Source of the DNA: Oscheius onirici
Lineage: Eukaryota > Nematoda > Chromadorea > Rhabditida > Rhabditidae
Assembly (NCBI GenBank): GCA_932521025.1
Contig: OW051471.1
Location: 4,526,001 to 4,590,000 of the forward strand
DNA: 64,000 nt
Reading direction: 5' to 3'
Shown: positions 33,365 to 45,526 of the stretch, piece after piece
Position numbering within the stretch: the first letter of the stretch is position 1
Layout: each line of letters opens with the position of its first letter
Notes under the pieces: generated by a model
What the model saw: only the letters and a program-made list of their open reading frames with translations
What the model was told of the DNA's origin: nothing
Database searches by the model: none
Translations under genes and position numbers: made by a program

Positions 33365-35094
33365 GTGGTGATCATCTCCGTGGCAGGAGCTTTTCGTAAG
33401 GGCAAGAGCTTTCTGCTGAACTTCTTTCTCGAATACCTGTATGCGCTTCAAAAGACACAACAGAATGGAAGTGGAGCAGTGGAATGGCTGGCAGACGATA
33501 ACTCTCAAGTACACGGTTTTCACTGGAGGTCCGGAGCCAAAAGAGACACTGTCGGAATATGGCTCTGGGGAGAACCGATCATGATCGAGGCTCCTAGCGG
33601 GGAAATGTACGCCGTCGTTTTGGTATTCCGTTTGTTTATTGGAAAGAGCACGAATTCAGATGGACACACAGGGAACCTTTGACAACAGCTCGACCTACCA
33701 GCAGTGTATGACAGTTTTCGCCCTATCGACCATCTGCAGCTGTGTCCAAGTACAGTTTGTTTCGAAATAAAGAATAGTCATGTATAGATCTACAATCTGG
33801 TGGACAACATCCAAGAAGACTCTCTCCAACATTTGTCTCTCTTCGTTGAATACGGCCGACTAGCCATGAGAGAAGCAAATCAGTTTGGAAAGCCCTTCCA
33901 GGTTCAGATCGTATTCTTTCCCTTCAGCTTCCTTTTCAGACCTTGGTCTTTTGTATCCGAGACTTCAAGAATGGCGAAGAGTACCCTTACGGACAGGAAG
34001 GCGGAGACATGTTTTTGAGCCAGGTCTTGGAGGTGACCTTTTCTTTCAACCTTTTTTTTTCAAACTGAAGGCCAATCGGATTGGCAAAAAACGATGGCGC
34101 GATTGTGATAAATGTCTGAACCAAAGTACTGATTTGCAGACGTCGGAAGATCAGCCGGAAGAACTGAGATCTGTAAGAGAGAGGCTGACTGAGTGCTTCG
34201 AAACCACTACCTGTTTCTTGCTCCCTTATCCGGGACATAGGGTTTTTCTATCTCATTTCTGTTTGATAATTGAAACAATAGGTAGCAGAGAGACAGTCGT
34301 TCCGAGGACACATCAAAGACATCCGGTCTCTTTTCCTGGCAGAAGCCAAGAAAATGGTCACGAGTCTGTTGAACCCTCACGTCCTCCATCCAAAGACAAT
34401 CAACGGAAAGACTGTCACTTGCAAAAAGATGATTCACTACATGAAAGAGTACATTCGCTGTTTTGACGGCAACTCGCTTCCACAAGCCGAAGGAATTCTA
34501 AACGCGAATGCAAAACTTCTCTGTATGGAAGCAGCTCACGAGGCCAAGTTGGCCTACTGTAGAGGAATGGACAGAGTTGGTTCACTTTTTTGTAGTTTAT
34601 CCAACTTTCAGTCAACCCTAACTTACACTCGAATGATGCCAGAAAAAAGATTGTTGGAACAACATATCCAACACGGAATCACAGCAATCACACAATTCGA
34701 TAAGTCGCCGAGAATTGGTGACCCGTCCATTAGAAGCAGAGAACTAGAGAAACTTCAAGAAGACATCAATGTGTGTTCTCTTCCATACAGCCAAAGAATC
34801 CGTTTTCAGGCAGAGTTGGAGAGATACAAGAGAATGAACGAGGCCAAACGGGTAACAGGATGTGCTTCAGCAATGACGGCCTGTGGAGACAGTGTCTTCT
34901 TGGGAATAGGATTAGGAGGCGCTGCGAGCGGAGCGATAGCTGGGACTGTCTTGACTCTGACTTCTGCGGCAGGCCTCGTCTCCGTCGGAATAGTAGCAAT
35001 ACCTATATCTTTAGCAGCCCTGTTTTTTATTTGGACGTATGTCTGGCTTAAACCTTATGTTGAAAAGTGTATTTCGAAAGAGGATGCTCAATAA
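33365..35094 (+). CDS. Atlastin, ER-fusion GTPase (N-terminus unresolved)
   Basis: Eight exons (33365-33622, 33660-33749, 33788-33901, 33940-34032, 34140-34241, 34282-34575, 34612-34770, 34810-35094) give 464 residues. G1 is [13 protein letters not shown]3 is [15 protein letters not shown], and G4 is [15 protein letters not shown] with the RD motif of the atlastin/GBP group. [13 protein letters not shown] [28 protein letters not shown] and the helical bundle match atlastins. Two closely spaced membrane helices ([20 protein letters not shown]) and a short amphipathic tail end the protein. Atlastins fuse ER tubules. The roughly 30-60 residues that normally precede the first strand are not found; an exon ending in the donor at 33304 is possible but shows no similarity. 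C. elegans has more than one atlastin. Confidence 0.85.
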
Positions 35095-35552
35095 TTATCA
35101 GTTCGATATCCATATTGATGCTATACGTGCCTTGCCTATTATATGCATAATGAATTTTTTGATACTATGTTCATCAATACTTCTGAGTGTCAATTGGCGT
35201 CAGGAAGACAGTGAGTCCTGACCGAATTCGCTGAACTTATGAAATGGAAAAGTTTTTCGAGAACAAAACTAATTTGAAAATATTTTTATGCGCGCAAGAC
35301 TGCGCACCAGCTCGTTTACCATGTGTCATGTTGCTGTTGCTAATCATGTTGCTATCTTCCTTTTTTCACGGTCTTCCAAATTCACACCCACTTTTTGTTA
35401 GAAGCTTCTTATGCCCCCAAATACGTCTGTTTTATTCTCAAAGCGCGAGAGCAATTTAAATAGATGCTTTCAAATTTCAGAATCTTCCTCTATTTATAAC
35501 CGTATTCTCTTTTCCCCCATTACGTTCCTGATCGATTTGTTTCAGGTTCTCG
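35095..35552. other. Intergenic between atlastin and kinesin
   Basis: AT-rich, about 460 bases, no exon seen. It ends in a tttcag acceptor seven bases before the kinesin start codon. Confidence 0.3.
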
Positions 35553-37765
35553 ATGTCAAAGCGTTTACTCGATACTTCCTCAACTGCCCGGTAGGTTGTT
35601 TTATAGTTGACTGGAAGTGCATGGTGACCGTTGTATCTTATTGTTAGTGTTGAGTAGAGTGCCGGTGTTGACTTTCCTCATTTTGTGTTCAACTATACGT
35701 CTAGTAAACGTCGATTCTGCGGATTATTTCGCCTGGTCTGACTTGAACCGTCATCAAATTTATGGATTTTGAAACCAGATTTTGAGGCTCCCAAATGCAG
35801 TAAGCTTATCAACCAAGTAGAAAAAATCTGTCTAAGGAACACCTCTCATTCTCCCTTTTCAGGAGCAATTCTGTGCCGCGACCCGCTTCGACCGACCCGA
35901 CTATTAAGAGATACTCTTTTGGTCCAGCTGCTGTTAGTCTTTTTTATCATTTTCTCTAATAGTATAATATTTAGAAACCTGTGACGACTAGACAAATTCG
36001 ACCCTTCTCGCAAGGCCGTTCCGTCGATAAAAACGAAACGATCCAACAGCAAAAAACACCTGCTAATAGAAGTCGACCAATTACGAAATCCGTCACCAGG
36101 CCTCCGATTCCTAAAACACTTGCTCAGCAACTTCAAGATAGCAAGTTGCAAAACGACGTCAGTCGTTTTTTCCAACGTTTTAAAATTAGTATTCAGGAAA
36201 ATATTCGACAGTTGAAGGCTCTGGAGGAGAAATTGGAAGAAGCAGTTCGACAGCTGGAGAAGAACGATAAGACGATTAAAGAGAAGGACAAGACAATTGA
36301 AGAGAGGGACCAGACAATTGAAAAGAGGGACAAGATAATTGAAGAGCAAGCTCGAAAGCTGGAAGACGCGAAACAAGACGTTACCGTGTCTGAGATTAAA
36401 GCCCGGAAATGCCTAAACGAACTTCTCAATCTCAAGGTTGTCTTTTTTTTTAATTGTACTGAACTTTTCTTAGGGATTAATCCGGATCGTCACCAGGACG
36501 AGGCCTTGCATGGCAAATGAGAAATCTGGCCCAATATGCTACCCGAGTCCTGACCGAGTCGAGATCCAGCTGGTAGGTCGTTTCATATTATTCGTTCACA
36601 TCTTTGCTTCAGGGCAAAGATAAACATTCGTACAACTTCCAAAAAGTGATGGGACCCAACGTCGATCAGCGAGCAGTTTTCGACGAAGTAGGAGAGCTCA
36701 TCCTCGTGCGTTTTTTTTGTTTTCACATTACGTCTATGTTTGTTTAGAGCGTACTGCACGGATACAACGTAGCCATAATCGCTTACGGCCAAACAGGAAG
36801 CGGGAAAACTTTCACTATGAGAGGAGGAGACGACAGCATCACGGCAGGCATAATTCCTCGTGCCATCGCTTACCTGTTCGATAACAAGGAGAGACTCGAG
36901 CGTCTTGGCTGGACGGTTTGTATTTTTCTGTAATGAATTTATATTTGTTCAGTTCGAACTGTCGGCCGTCTACGTGGAGGTGTACAACGATGAGGTCTAC
37001 GACCTGCAGACCAGGCCAAAGAAGAAGGCAACACTCAAAACGATGGGATTGAACGATACTGGCGGATTGACCGTGAAGCAGATCGTAGATGGAGGACAGG
37101 TTATTTTTTGTTGCAATTTACCCACTTCATACTAATTTTCAGATAGACGATATCCTTTCGAAAGCCGATAAAAATCGCTCTGTCGCAACGACCAAACTGA
37201 ACATATCGAGTAGTCGCAGTCATGCCATTTTCAAGCTCCAAGTTCGGGCACAAAATGCCATATCAAGTTAGTTTATTTTTCGCTCTCGCAGCCATTCTAT
37301 TTCCCTGTTTCTAGATGCCGATTATACTAGTGCTCTTCATCTAGTTGATCTTGCCGGGTCTGAAAGCGTGAAGCAATCCGGAGCCGAAGGATCGGTCTTC
37401 AAAGAGGCCACCGAGATCAATGAAAGCCTTTTCCACTTCCAGTCGTGCATCAAAGCTCTTCTCGAAGTAAGTTTCCTCTTTTTTTCTGTTCCCATCAAAA
37501 CCGCGTGAGTGCTTCCAACAACTTTGCTGTTTTCAGCAAAAATTTGTGCCCTATCGCAATCGTACCTTGACCAAGCTGCTCAGCTCCTGCCTCTCATCCG
37601 CAGATTCGAAGACACTGGTCGTGATCAACCTTAATCCAAGCGACACTCACATCGCCGAAACGAAGAGGAGCCTGGACTTTGCTAAAGAAGTAAGTCTTGA
37701 TATTTTCCTTGACAAAGAAATTTCAGATGTCTCAAGTCGAAATCAAAGACAAGTCAAAGAAGTAA
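35553..37765 (+). CDS. Kinesin-14, C-terminal minus-end motor (KLP-15/16-like)
   Basis: Eleven exons (35553-35590, 35863-35932, 35975-36436, 36474-36572, 36613-36705, 36748-36915, 36953-37099, 37143-37266, 37315-37466, 37537-37689, 37727-37765) give 514 residues. A basic N-terminal tail (about 1-85) precedes a coiled coil whose heptads include the repeats [20 protein letters not shown]. The neck and motor start are [17 protein letters not shown], the kinesin-14 arrangement with the motor at the C-terminus. P-loop GQTGSGKT, switch I NISSSRSH and switch II DLAGSE are intact. It should bundle spindle microtubules and walk to minus ends. The tail is shorter than in human HSET (673 residues) and near that of C. 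elegans KLP-15/16. Confidence 0.92.
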
Positions 37766-37843
37766 AAGAAAGCCACCTGTAAATACAAAACAAACATGTA
37801 AATACTTTTCACTTCACTCTATTATTTTTCACATAAAACTTCG

Positions 37844-38062
37844 TCAATCAACGTTTTTTTGACAGGAGACATTTTTGAGGGACAGCCAATAGCACAAAAC
37901 AAGCAGGTCATTCGTCTTCATTTGGCAGAAACCAAACACAACGGTATCTGTTTGATATTTTCTGAAACTTGCGTAATAATCGAAGGGGGTCGCTTTTTCT
38001 CCATGTGCTCTAAAAATCGGACTTAGCAGAACTAGAAGAAGTGGTATAAAGTGGGTGACCAA
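37844..38062 (-). CDS. Candidate small secreted Cys-containing peptide
   Basis: A 72-residue single-exon frame starts with a good signal peptide (MVTHFIPLLLVLLSPIFRAHG) and continues as EKATPFDYYASFRKYQTDT, then FGFCQMK, VLCYWL and VSCQKNVD. There are three Cys after the signal. It lies tail to tail with the kinesin gene 78 bases away. Nothing else supports it: no intron and no recognised family. It could be an orphan secreted peptide or a chance frame. Confidence 0.4.
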   Translation of the reverse strand: MVTHFIPLLLVLLSPIFRAHGEKATPFDYYASFRKYQTDTVVFGFCQMKTNDLLVLCYWLSLKNVSCQKNVD

Positions 38063-38766
38063 TCAACAAATGAATAACGGAAGCAAAGCATCATTTAGTT
38101 TTTATGTTTTTGTCAGTGGAAAGGAAGCAAAGACTATCTTGATATCCCGTATCAATGTCGATTTTCACCGAACATGCGTCGTTTTCGAAGCTGGTGATCA
38201 CGAAACAAGTCGTTTTAAATTTATAGGAACGAGTTCCGAAGCCTATCTCCTCCAAACACTGATAAACATACATCCGACAATTTCTTTCAGGTGCTTGATG
38301 TATGGCGAACATTTTGTGGTGCTTTAAATAACTGTTAAAAACGATGCTCATTGCATATTCTGTTGTAAGGAGCCGAAATAGCTGAACCTGTGATAAGAAG
38401 CGTGTCAGTTGGTGAGAGAGTGACAGTTCCATGGGAATGACCAGCACTCTTATCAAAGAAACAATGAACAGAAAGGGTTTCTGAGTGAGATTCTTTCAGA
38501 AGGAAATACCGTCAAAGAACTTTGAAGATTATAACAAATGTTTGATCATAGGTCGTAAGAGAGACTAACTTCAATCTTATGCTATGAGAAGCTGCTCGGC
38601 AGAGGAACCGCTCTATTCTCTCAATAAGAAGACCGGGATGTTGAGTTTGGTTTTGAAAAGAACCGAACCCATCGTTGGATAATGTTTTTCCATTCGAAAG
38701 GTTATTAAGGTTTCTCTGTAGAACTCTCAGGATCGTTTTCCCCGAAACTTCAAGATGGTCAGAGCG
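38063..38766. other. Intergenic upstream of vitellogenin
   Basis: About 700 bases. Overlapping open frames on both strands (38055-38327 and 38091-38456) lack homology or codon bias. It probably holds the distal vitellogenin promoter. Confidence 0.3.
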
Positions 38767-38842
38767 ACTGACAGGTCTGGTTCGCTGTCAGTCTCCTGGG
38801 CACGCGATAAGCCTGAACCTTTCAATCAGCTCTACCATAAAA
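38767..38842 (+). promoter_or_regulatory. Proximal vitellogenin promoter: inverted repeat, GATA site, TATA-like box
   Basis: ACTGACAG (38767-38774) and CTGTCAGT (38785-38792) form a perfect 8-base inverted repeat with a 10-base spacer. GATAAG lies at 38806-38811 and CATAAAA at 38836-38842, about 55 bases before the ATG. C. elegans vit promoters rely on GATA sites bound by ELT-2 and on a TGTCAAT element (VPE1). The inverted repeat resembles but does not equal VPE1. Confidence 0.5.
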
Positions 38843-38892
38843 GACCCCCAGTTCGAATCTGTTTCACTTCGGTCCGTCAAGCCTCTTTGGAG

Positions 38893-41800
38893 ATGCGTTT
38901 CGCGGTCCTTCTGGCCCTCTTTGGGTTGGCTTTAGCCGCCCGTCAATCCTCCGTCTCGCAGCAATATTATCGCGGTAACCCTCTATTTCTTTCTGTTCAC
39001 ACTTTTTCTTCAGCTGGTCGTGAATACCGCTATCAGTTCAACGGACACCTTTCTGCCGGACTCCCCATTCCCGGCGAGGAGAACTCCGCCACCCGTATCC
39101 AGTCCCTCATCCGCATCCAGCCCGAAAATGACGATTTCATGCGCCTCCAGATGACCAAGACCCGCTTTGCCACTTCCGAAGAGGACAGCGTTCTTTCCTT
39201 CGAGAACATGAACGAGGTTCCCGTCACCGAGGTGAATCTTTTCTCTCAATTAACAATCAAGGAGTTGTAGAAGGTTGAAAAGATTCTGTCGCTGCCCATT
39301 CGTTTCTCTTACCGCCATGGAATGGTCGGAGAGATCGAGTTCTCGACCGAGGAACAGACCTGGTCTTCCAACATCAAGAAGGCTGTCGTCAACATGCTCC
39401 AGGTCAACTTGATCAAGAAGGGAATGTCCGAGAAGAACGAGTATGAGACCGAACACGACAACGACTTCTTCCTTTCCAACGAGGTCTTAAAATCTCTTTT
39501 GAAAACAAATCTTTTTAGCGTACTCTTGAGGGAGAATGCGAGGTCGCCTACACCAAGATCGAAAAGTCCGAGAAGGAGCAGCAGTGGACCAAGTCCATCA
39601 ACTTCGAGAAGTGCTCTCTCCGTCCCGAGATTGTCTATGGACGTCGTTATGCCGAAGAGTGCAAGGAGTGCCGTGAGAGAGACGAGAAGTTCTCCTCGAC
39701 TGTCTTCTTCTACAACATTACCGGAACTCCTGAGGAATTTGTCATCAACAGTGTCGAGCTTCAGTCCAAGCATCTCTTTGCACCTGTCACCGAGCAGAAG
39801 CAGCTCATCACCGCCCGCATCGTCAACAGACTCGAACTCGTTTATTCCGGAGAACAGAAGGAACAGATCGAGGCTGTCCGCAACTCTGACAAGAAAGAGA
39901 ACCTTCTCTACAACCCCGAACACGAGATTGCTGAGGAGAAGTTCGCTCAGACTGGAGACGAGAAGTACCTCCGCCGTATTCCCAACTATGTCGATCAGGG
40001 CGAGATCATCCGTCAGCAGTTGAACCGTCTCTCCAAGCAGACTGAGCAGATCGAGCTCGAGAGCAACCATGTCCACGTAAGATAGTTTTCTTTGTACTGT
40101 ATTGAAATCATATTTTAGGCTCGTCTGGTCAAGGCTCTTCGTTTCGCCACCGAGGACAACCTCAGCAGCATCCGCTCTCTCGTGTCCCAAAAATCTGAGG
40201 TCGTTCAGTCTCTCTACTGGGATGCCCTTGCCATTGCCGGAACCAAGACCACCATCAGCCACCTTCTCGAGAAGATCAACAACAAGGAAGTCTCTCCCAT
40301 CAAGGCCTCTCAGCTCATGAAGATTCTCGCTGAGGTTCGCATTCCCTCTGAGCAGATTGCCCAGGAGCTCCACCGTTTCTGTGAGTCCGACGTCGTCTCT
40401 CGCAGCTCCGTCCTCCGTCAGTCCTGCTGGCTCAGCTACGGATCCGTTCTCAACGGAGTCTGTGGCCAGACCAAGAACATCTACGGGTCCGAGATCACCG
40501 AGACCAGAAAGCAGTGCACTCGTCAGATCAAGGAGAAGTACATCCGTGAGCTCATCGAGAAGATGAACCAGGAAGAATCCCGCTACGAGAAGGTCCTCTT
40601 CGTCAAGGTTATTGCCAACGCCGGAATCGACACATCTGTCGTCGAACTCGAGAAGATTATCCGCAACCAGGAAGTAGAAAAGATTGTCCGTATGCAGGCC
40701 ATTGATGCTCTCCGTCGTGTCCGTCTCTCCATGTCCAAGAAGATCCAGAACGTTCTGATGCCCGTCTACCGCAACCACAAGGAGACTCCCGAAATGAGAA
40801 TCGCTGCTCTGCACATGATCATGCAGACTCAGCCCACCTCTGGAATCCTCGACATGATTGTCCGCGGATTGGAGAAGGAGCGCAGTCATCAAGTCCGTGT
40901 GTACACCTTCTCCACTCTGAAGACTCTCTCCGAGTCTGAGAACCCTGCTGAGAAGGAACTTCGTCGTCGTGTCAGCCAGTCTCTTGCTTCCATCTCCGTT
41001 GAGGAGCAGAAGTACCTCGAGAGCAAGCACAATACCTTCAACTGGTACAACATGCAGTCTGGAGCTACCCTCAACTGGGCCACCATCTTCAGCAACGACT
41101 CTGTCCTCCCCAAGGAAGTTACTGCTTCTCTTGAGACCGTCTTCGGAGGAGAATGGAACAAGTACCTTGCCCAGATCGGACTCTACCAAAACAACCTCGA
41201 CTCTGTCATCTCCAAACTTCTCCAGAAGGTCGAAGAAACAGGACTTGAGCAGCTCGTTGTCCGTGGAAAGCGCTCTTCTTCTTTCTTCCGTCCCGCTGAC
41301 ATGCTCCGTTCTCTCGTCGAGAGTCTCAGAATCAGCCATCGCCAGGTTTCCAGCGATGAGCCCCACGCCATGCTCTACCTCCGTATGTTTCTATTCTTTC
41401 TTCGTTCTTAAGATCTACTTTCAGGCTACAAGGACCAGGACTACGTCTTCCTCCCCATCGACATCGACACTTTGCCCGAGATGATCCGCAGTGTTGCCCG
41501 TGATGGACAGCTTGATCTTTCCGAGATCGAGAAGGTTCTGACCCAGGCTGCCCGTTTCACCGTCGCCGGATCCGCCTTCTTCCACGAGACCGTCCGCAAG
41601 GTTCCTTCCGCCCTCGGAATGCCCCTTGTCATGACCTCCAAGATGCCCACCGTTGCCCAGATCAGCGGAGAAGTCAAGTTCGACCTCGAGCCCAAGAACT
41701 CTGACAAGTTCACCGGACTTCGTCTTCGCATCAAGGCTGAGCCCCATGTTGCCTCTACCCATGTCTGCAAGCTCGAGCTCCTCACTCCGGTCGGAGGACA

Positions 41801-44022
41801 AGGAATCAAGCTTCTCCACGGAGGACGTATCCAGGCCCCCATCGACTCCGAGATTGAGATCAACTGGGAGAAGAAGTTCACCGTCAAGGCTACCGTCAAG
41901 TCTCCTGAACAGAAGAGACACGTCGCTCATTTCATGACTCGTCCCGTTCTCTTCTTCCGCGAAGTTAGCATGGACAAGCAAATGCGTCAGTACCCCGAGC
42001 CCCGTGAGTATACCATCCAGCTCCGCGAGAACAGATTCCCCACTCACGCCTTCGAGCGCCAATACTTCGAACAGACTGGACTCAAGATGACCGTCTCCGG
42101 ACACTACCGTCGTCCTTTCACTACTGCCTTCACTCTCGGAGAAAGCGTCATGGACGTCATCGTCGAGCCTACTCAGGATTCTCCCAAGGAGGTCGTCGCC
42201 TACATGAGTCTCATCGGATTCGAAGAGACCGAGATGGAGGAGCCTCGTCTTCTCAACCGTTTCTACGAGAAGGAGACTGAGCTTTTCGAGACTGAGAAGA
42301 ACGTCGACTACGAGCAGGAAGACAAGGAGCCCAAGTCCAGCCAGCTCCAGAGCCAGATCCGCAAGGTCAAGAGCGAAGGAAAGGCCTACAAGCACCGTGT
42401 CCACATGAAGATCCACACTGTTGGAGGAGCTAAGACCCAGGAAGCCGAATGCGAGATCAAGGCTCTCTGTGACGAGCGTGTCCGTTTCTGCCGTATCAAC
42501 GTTGATGCCAGCCGTAGCCCCGTCGAGGGAGAATCCCGCCAATGGCTGCTCAAGAGTACCGCCGAATGGCTCTACCCTGAGGCTCCTTCTACTCTGAAGA
42601 AGATGCTCGAGTCTCGTCGTGAATGGAACGCCATGTGGACTGGAAAGTGGGGATCTGAGAAGCAGAACGAAGTCACCATCCGTGTCCAGGGAGAACAGAG
42701 CAACGAGCAGAAGGTCTGGATGAAGAGAGCCGACCGCGAGCAGAGCCCTCTGACTCAGGAGGCTAAGCTCCAGGCTGCTGCCCAGCTGAACCAGTACAAG
42801 ATCCACGCCACCTACGAGGTCACTCCCGAGACCGAGTTCTGGATGGAGAACGTCTACAGCATGTTCAAGACCTACTACATCTTCTCTGCCGAAGTCCAGT
42901 CCAAGCAGAACAAGGACAAGCGCATCCAGTGCCAAATCACCCTCGAGCCCTTCAGCCGTCAGCTTTTCAACGTCTCTCTCATGACTCCCAAGGAGAAACT
43001 CGTTCTTGAGAACCAGCAGACTCCTTTCCGTCTTCCCACCGTCAACATTGGACGTCAATTCGAGAGCGTTCGCTCTGTCCATCATGTCCTCAAGGCCGTT
43101 GAGCGTCAGACTCGTCCCGAGTGCATCGTCAAGTCCAAGGAAGTCCAGACTTTCGATGAGGTCTTCTACCGTACTCCAATGACCCCCTGCTATGCTGTTC
43201 TGGCTAAGGATTGCTCCGAGAACCCCGTCTTCGCCGTTCTTATGCGCAAGGTCAACAAGCGCGGAGAGGAGAAGAAGCTGAAGGTTATCAGCAGCGAGAA
43301 CGTCATCGAGCTCGAGAAGAAGTCCGACGAAATGAATATTCGTGTCAACGGAAAGGAAATCTCCGAGGAGAAGTGGGAAGAGTTCGGAATCAGCCAGCGT
43401 GGAGAGAAGTTTGTCATCGATGCCGAGAAGGTTACCGTCGAATTCGACGGATTCCAGGCCAAGATCCAAATGAGCTCTCTGTACAAGAACAAGCAGTGTG
43501 GACTTTGCGGACACTACGACGGAGAGAAGACCAACGAGTTCCGTCGTGCTGACAACGAGGAGACTGAAGACATCGAGGAGTTCAGCCGCTCTTACCTGTC
43601 CAAGGACTCTGAGTGTGAGGTCGATGAGCAGGAAATGACCAAGAAGAGAAACTACAAGCTTCTGAGAGAAGAGACCAGCAGCTCCGAAGAGTACCTCTAC
43701 GATTCTGAGGAGATCAGTGAGTCTTCTGGTATGAATCTGTTCTAATGGTCCAGTTCCAGAGCCCATCAAGAGAACCGTCGTTGTCGAGAGAGGACAGCAG
43801 GTCTGTTTTTCTGAACAGGCTTGGAACAAGTGCCTCAAGTCCAAGGACAACAAGACTGAGACCAATAAGGTTGACTTCAAGTGCCTGGACAAACACGACG
43901 AGATCACCAAGACTCTCCAGCGTCTTTCCCGCAAGCAGGACATTAGCGAGAAGCTATCTGACGTCGAAACCTTCCAAGCCTGGCAGTCTTCTGTCCGCAT
44001 CCCCATCTCTTGCCGTGTCTAA
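38893..44022 (+). CDS. vit-6: Vitellogenin, VIT-6-like yolk protein precursor
   Basis: Seven exons (38893-38974, 39014-39231, 39271-39483, 39519-40076, 40119-41382, 41425-43716, 43754-44022) encode 1,631 residues. A signal peptide ([16 protein letters not shown]) precedes the lipid-transport N-sheet ([16 protein letters not shown]) and the long helical domain. A von Willebrand type D module with [16 protein letters not shown] lies near residue 1,510. [11 protein letters not shown] at about 739-742 is a furin-type site that would split the chain into about 85 and 103 kDa parts, as in C. elegans VIT-6 (YP88 and YP115). Codon use is extreme (GAG, AAG, CTC, GTC, CGT, GGA), marking very high expression; this also creates long meaningless antisense frames. 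It is made in the intestine, secreted and taken up by oocytes. Confidence 0.93.
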
Positions 44023-45526
44023 TTTCACCCATTCCTTTACTCTAGTAAATTTTGACGATTACTAACTGTTCCTAGTGTTGTAAGGGTCCGAGACATGGGA
44101 GTCTCGACCCGAGACAGTCTTGTCCAAAATAGTCATGACGATACATGTTTCAGAGGCTGAGTCAAGATCGACGAGCGACCGGAGAGAAGACTCGAGGAGA
44201 GACCAACGACAGCCTCGACTCTAATCTCTCTCTCACTCTCTGTCATGTAGACTGTATATAATAAACTAGTATAAACCCAGACGTTTCTTATTGTGTGAAG
44301 GTGGACGAAGAGTTGAATAAGCGGCAAGAAAGTTTCAAAGGAAAACACATCACACGAAGAACAAGCGAACACTAACCAGTAACTTTGTAAGTATGGTGCA
44401 AAACTGTTCAATCAAAGTCGCAATCTCACTGGTCAAAAATTGTCAACGCTAAGACGTCTTCCGCCTCGACTTGTGAAATTCAATTTCGAGATAAGACTCA
44501 CGTAACCATCATGTTCGCCTGTGCTGTCGTCTTCTACCAATCAGGTGATCTTTGCCTATGTTCTTTCTCAAATTTGATACCAAACTTTTGCCTTTTTCTC
44601 AAACACCACCGAGACTAGGACCTGGGTTTGTGCTGATCATCCCGGGTCCGAAAAACTTAAGTCTTATTGCTCGAGGGCCGATTCGGGTTTCGGTACGAAG
44701 CTCCTACTTCGGAGAGAGACCGGGTAGAGAGTGATGTTCTGTCGACCCGTGTGCTAGGGAATCATTCACAACAACAAAAATAAAGAATTCTACCAGACGT
44801 TTTCTCTCCTGTTTCTTTTCAGGCACTGGTAGAACATTTCATCAAAAGACGGCGCCTGGAAGATGCAGATACTAACTGGACCACGATGTATGTTTTTATT
44901 CAAACGCAGATATTTCACGTTGTTATCCTTTGATACAACTCTTGAATGTTGGAGATTGTTATACACAGTAGCATCAAAATATAGGAAGATGAAGGAAAAT
45001 ACGTCTGTGAAAGACCGGTCATGTCCAATTTTTCGGTGAAGTAGATCTACCGTGTTACTTTGGGTCACAGTTGTCTAGAAGTTTGTTGTGTAGTGGCTCA
45101 TATATTTCCATCCAACAAAGTTTGAATAATTTACAGTTTTCAGATTGCCGGAGCACTCAATGGCTACAAGAGCGAATGAAGATGGTCAATGAGTGATGTT
45201 CCCAGAAAAAAAACACGGCAAAATGGCGCTTCAGGAAGATGATGCCCATTTTTTAGAAGAAGCAGTAGTTTGAGCTGAACAGAATTGAATATGACCAGAA
45301 CAGAACCCAGAACCTTTGGAAGAGGGGTCATTCCCAAATTTCTCCGCAAAGTACTGTGCCATGGAGTTTAGATGGCTATCTGGATATAGAATAGAAAAAC
45401 CTCGTTTCATTCGATAAGTTAACAGCAAATGTACAGAGAATTTCACTGGGATGAAAAGAGGCGAGAGCAGTGAGACCCGAGAGTAGACAGCTGATGATAG
45501 GGAAATGAAAGCATCGAAGGCAAGAG
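44023..45526. other. Intergenic between the vitellogenin and Piezo 3' ends
   Basis: About 1.5 kb between two convergent genes. No exon, RNA gene or repeat was recognised; it should contain both 3' UTRs. Confidence 0.3.

Noticed and set aside
38055..38456. Overlapping frames of 90 and 121 residues on opposite strands
   Set aside because: Mutually antisense, no signal, domain or codon bias.
39309..41366. A 685-residue open frame on the minus strand
   Set aside because: Same cause as above; spans vitellogenin introns and has no homology.
41421..44006. An 861-residue open frame on the minus strand
   Set aside because: It is antisense to vitellogenin and arises because the biased codons (GAG, AAG, CTC, GTC) rarely give stops on the other strand. 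Leu/Ser/Val/Asp-rich composition and no domain.
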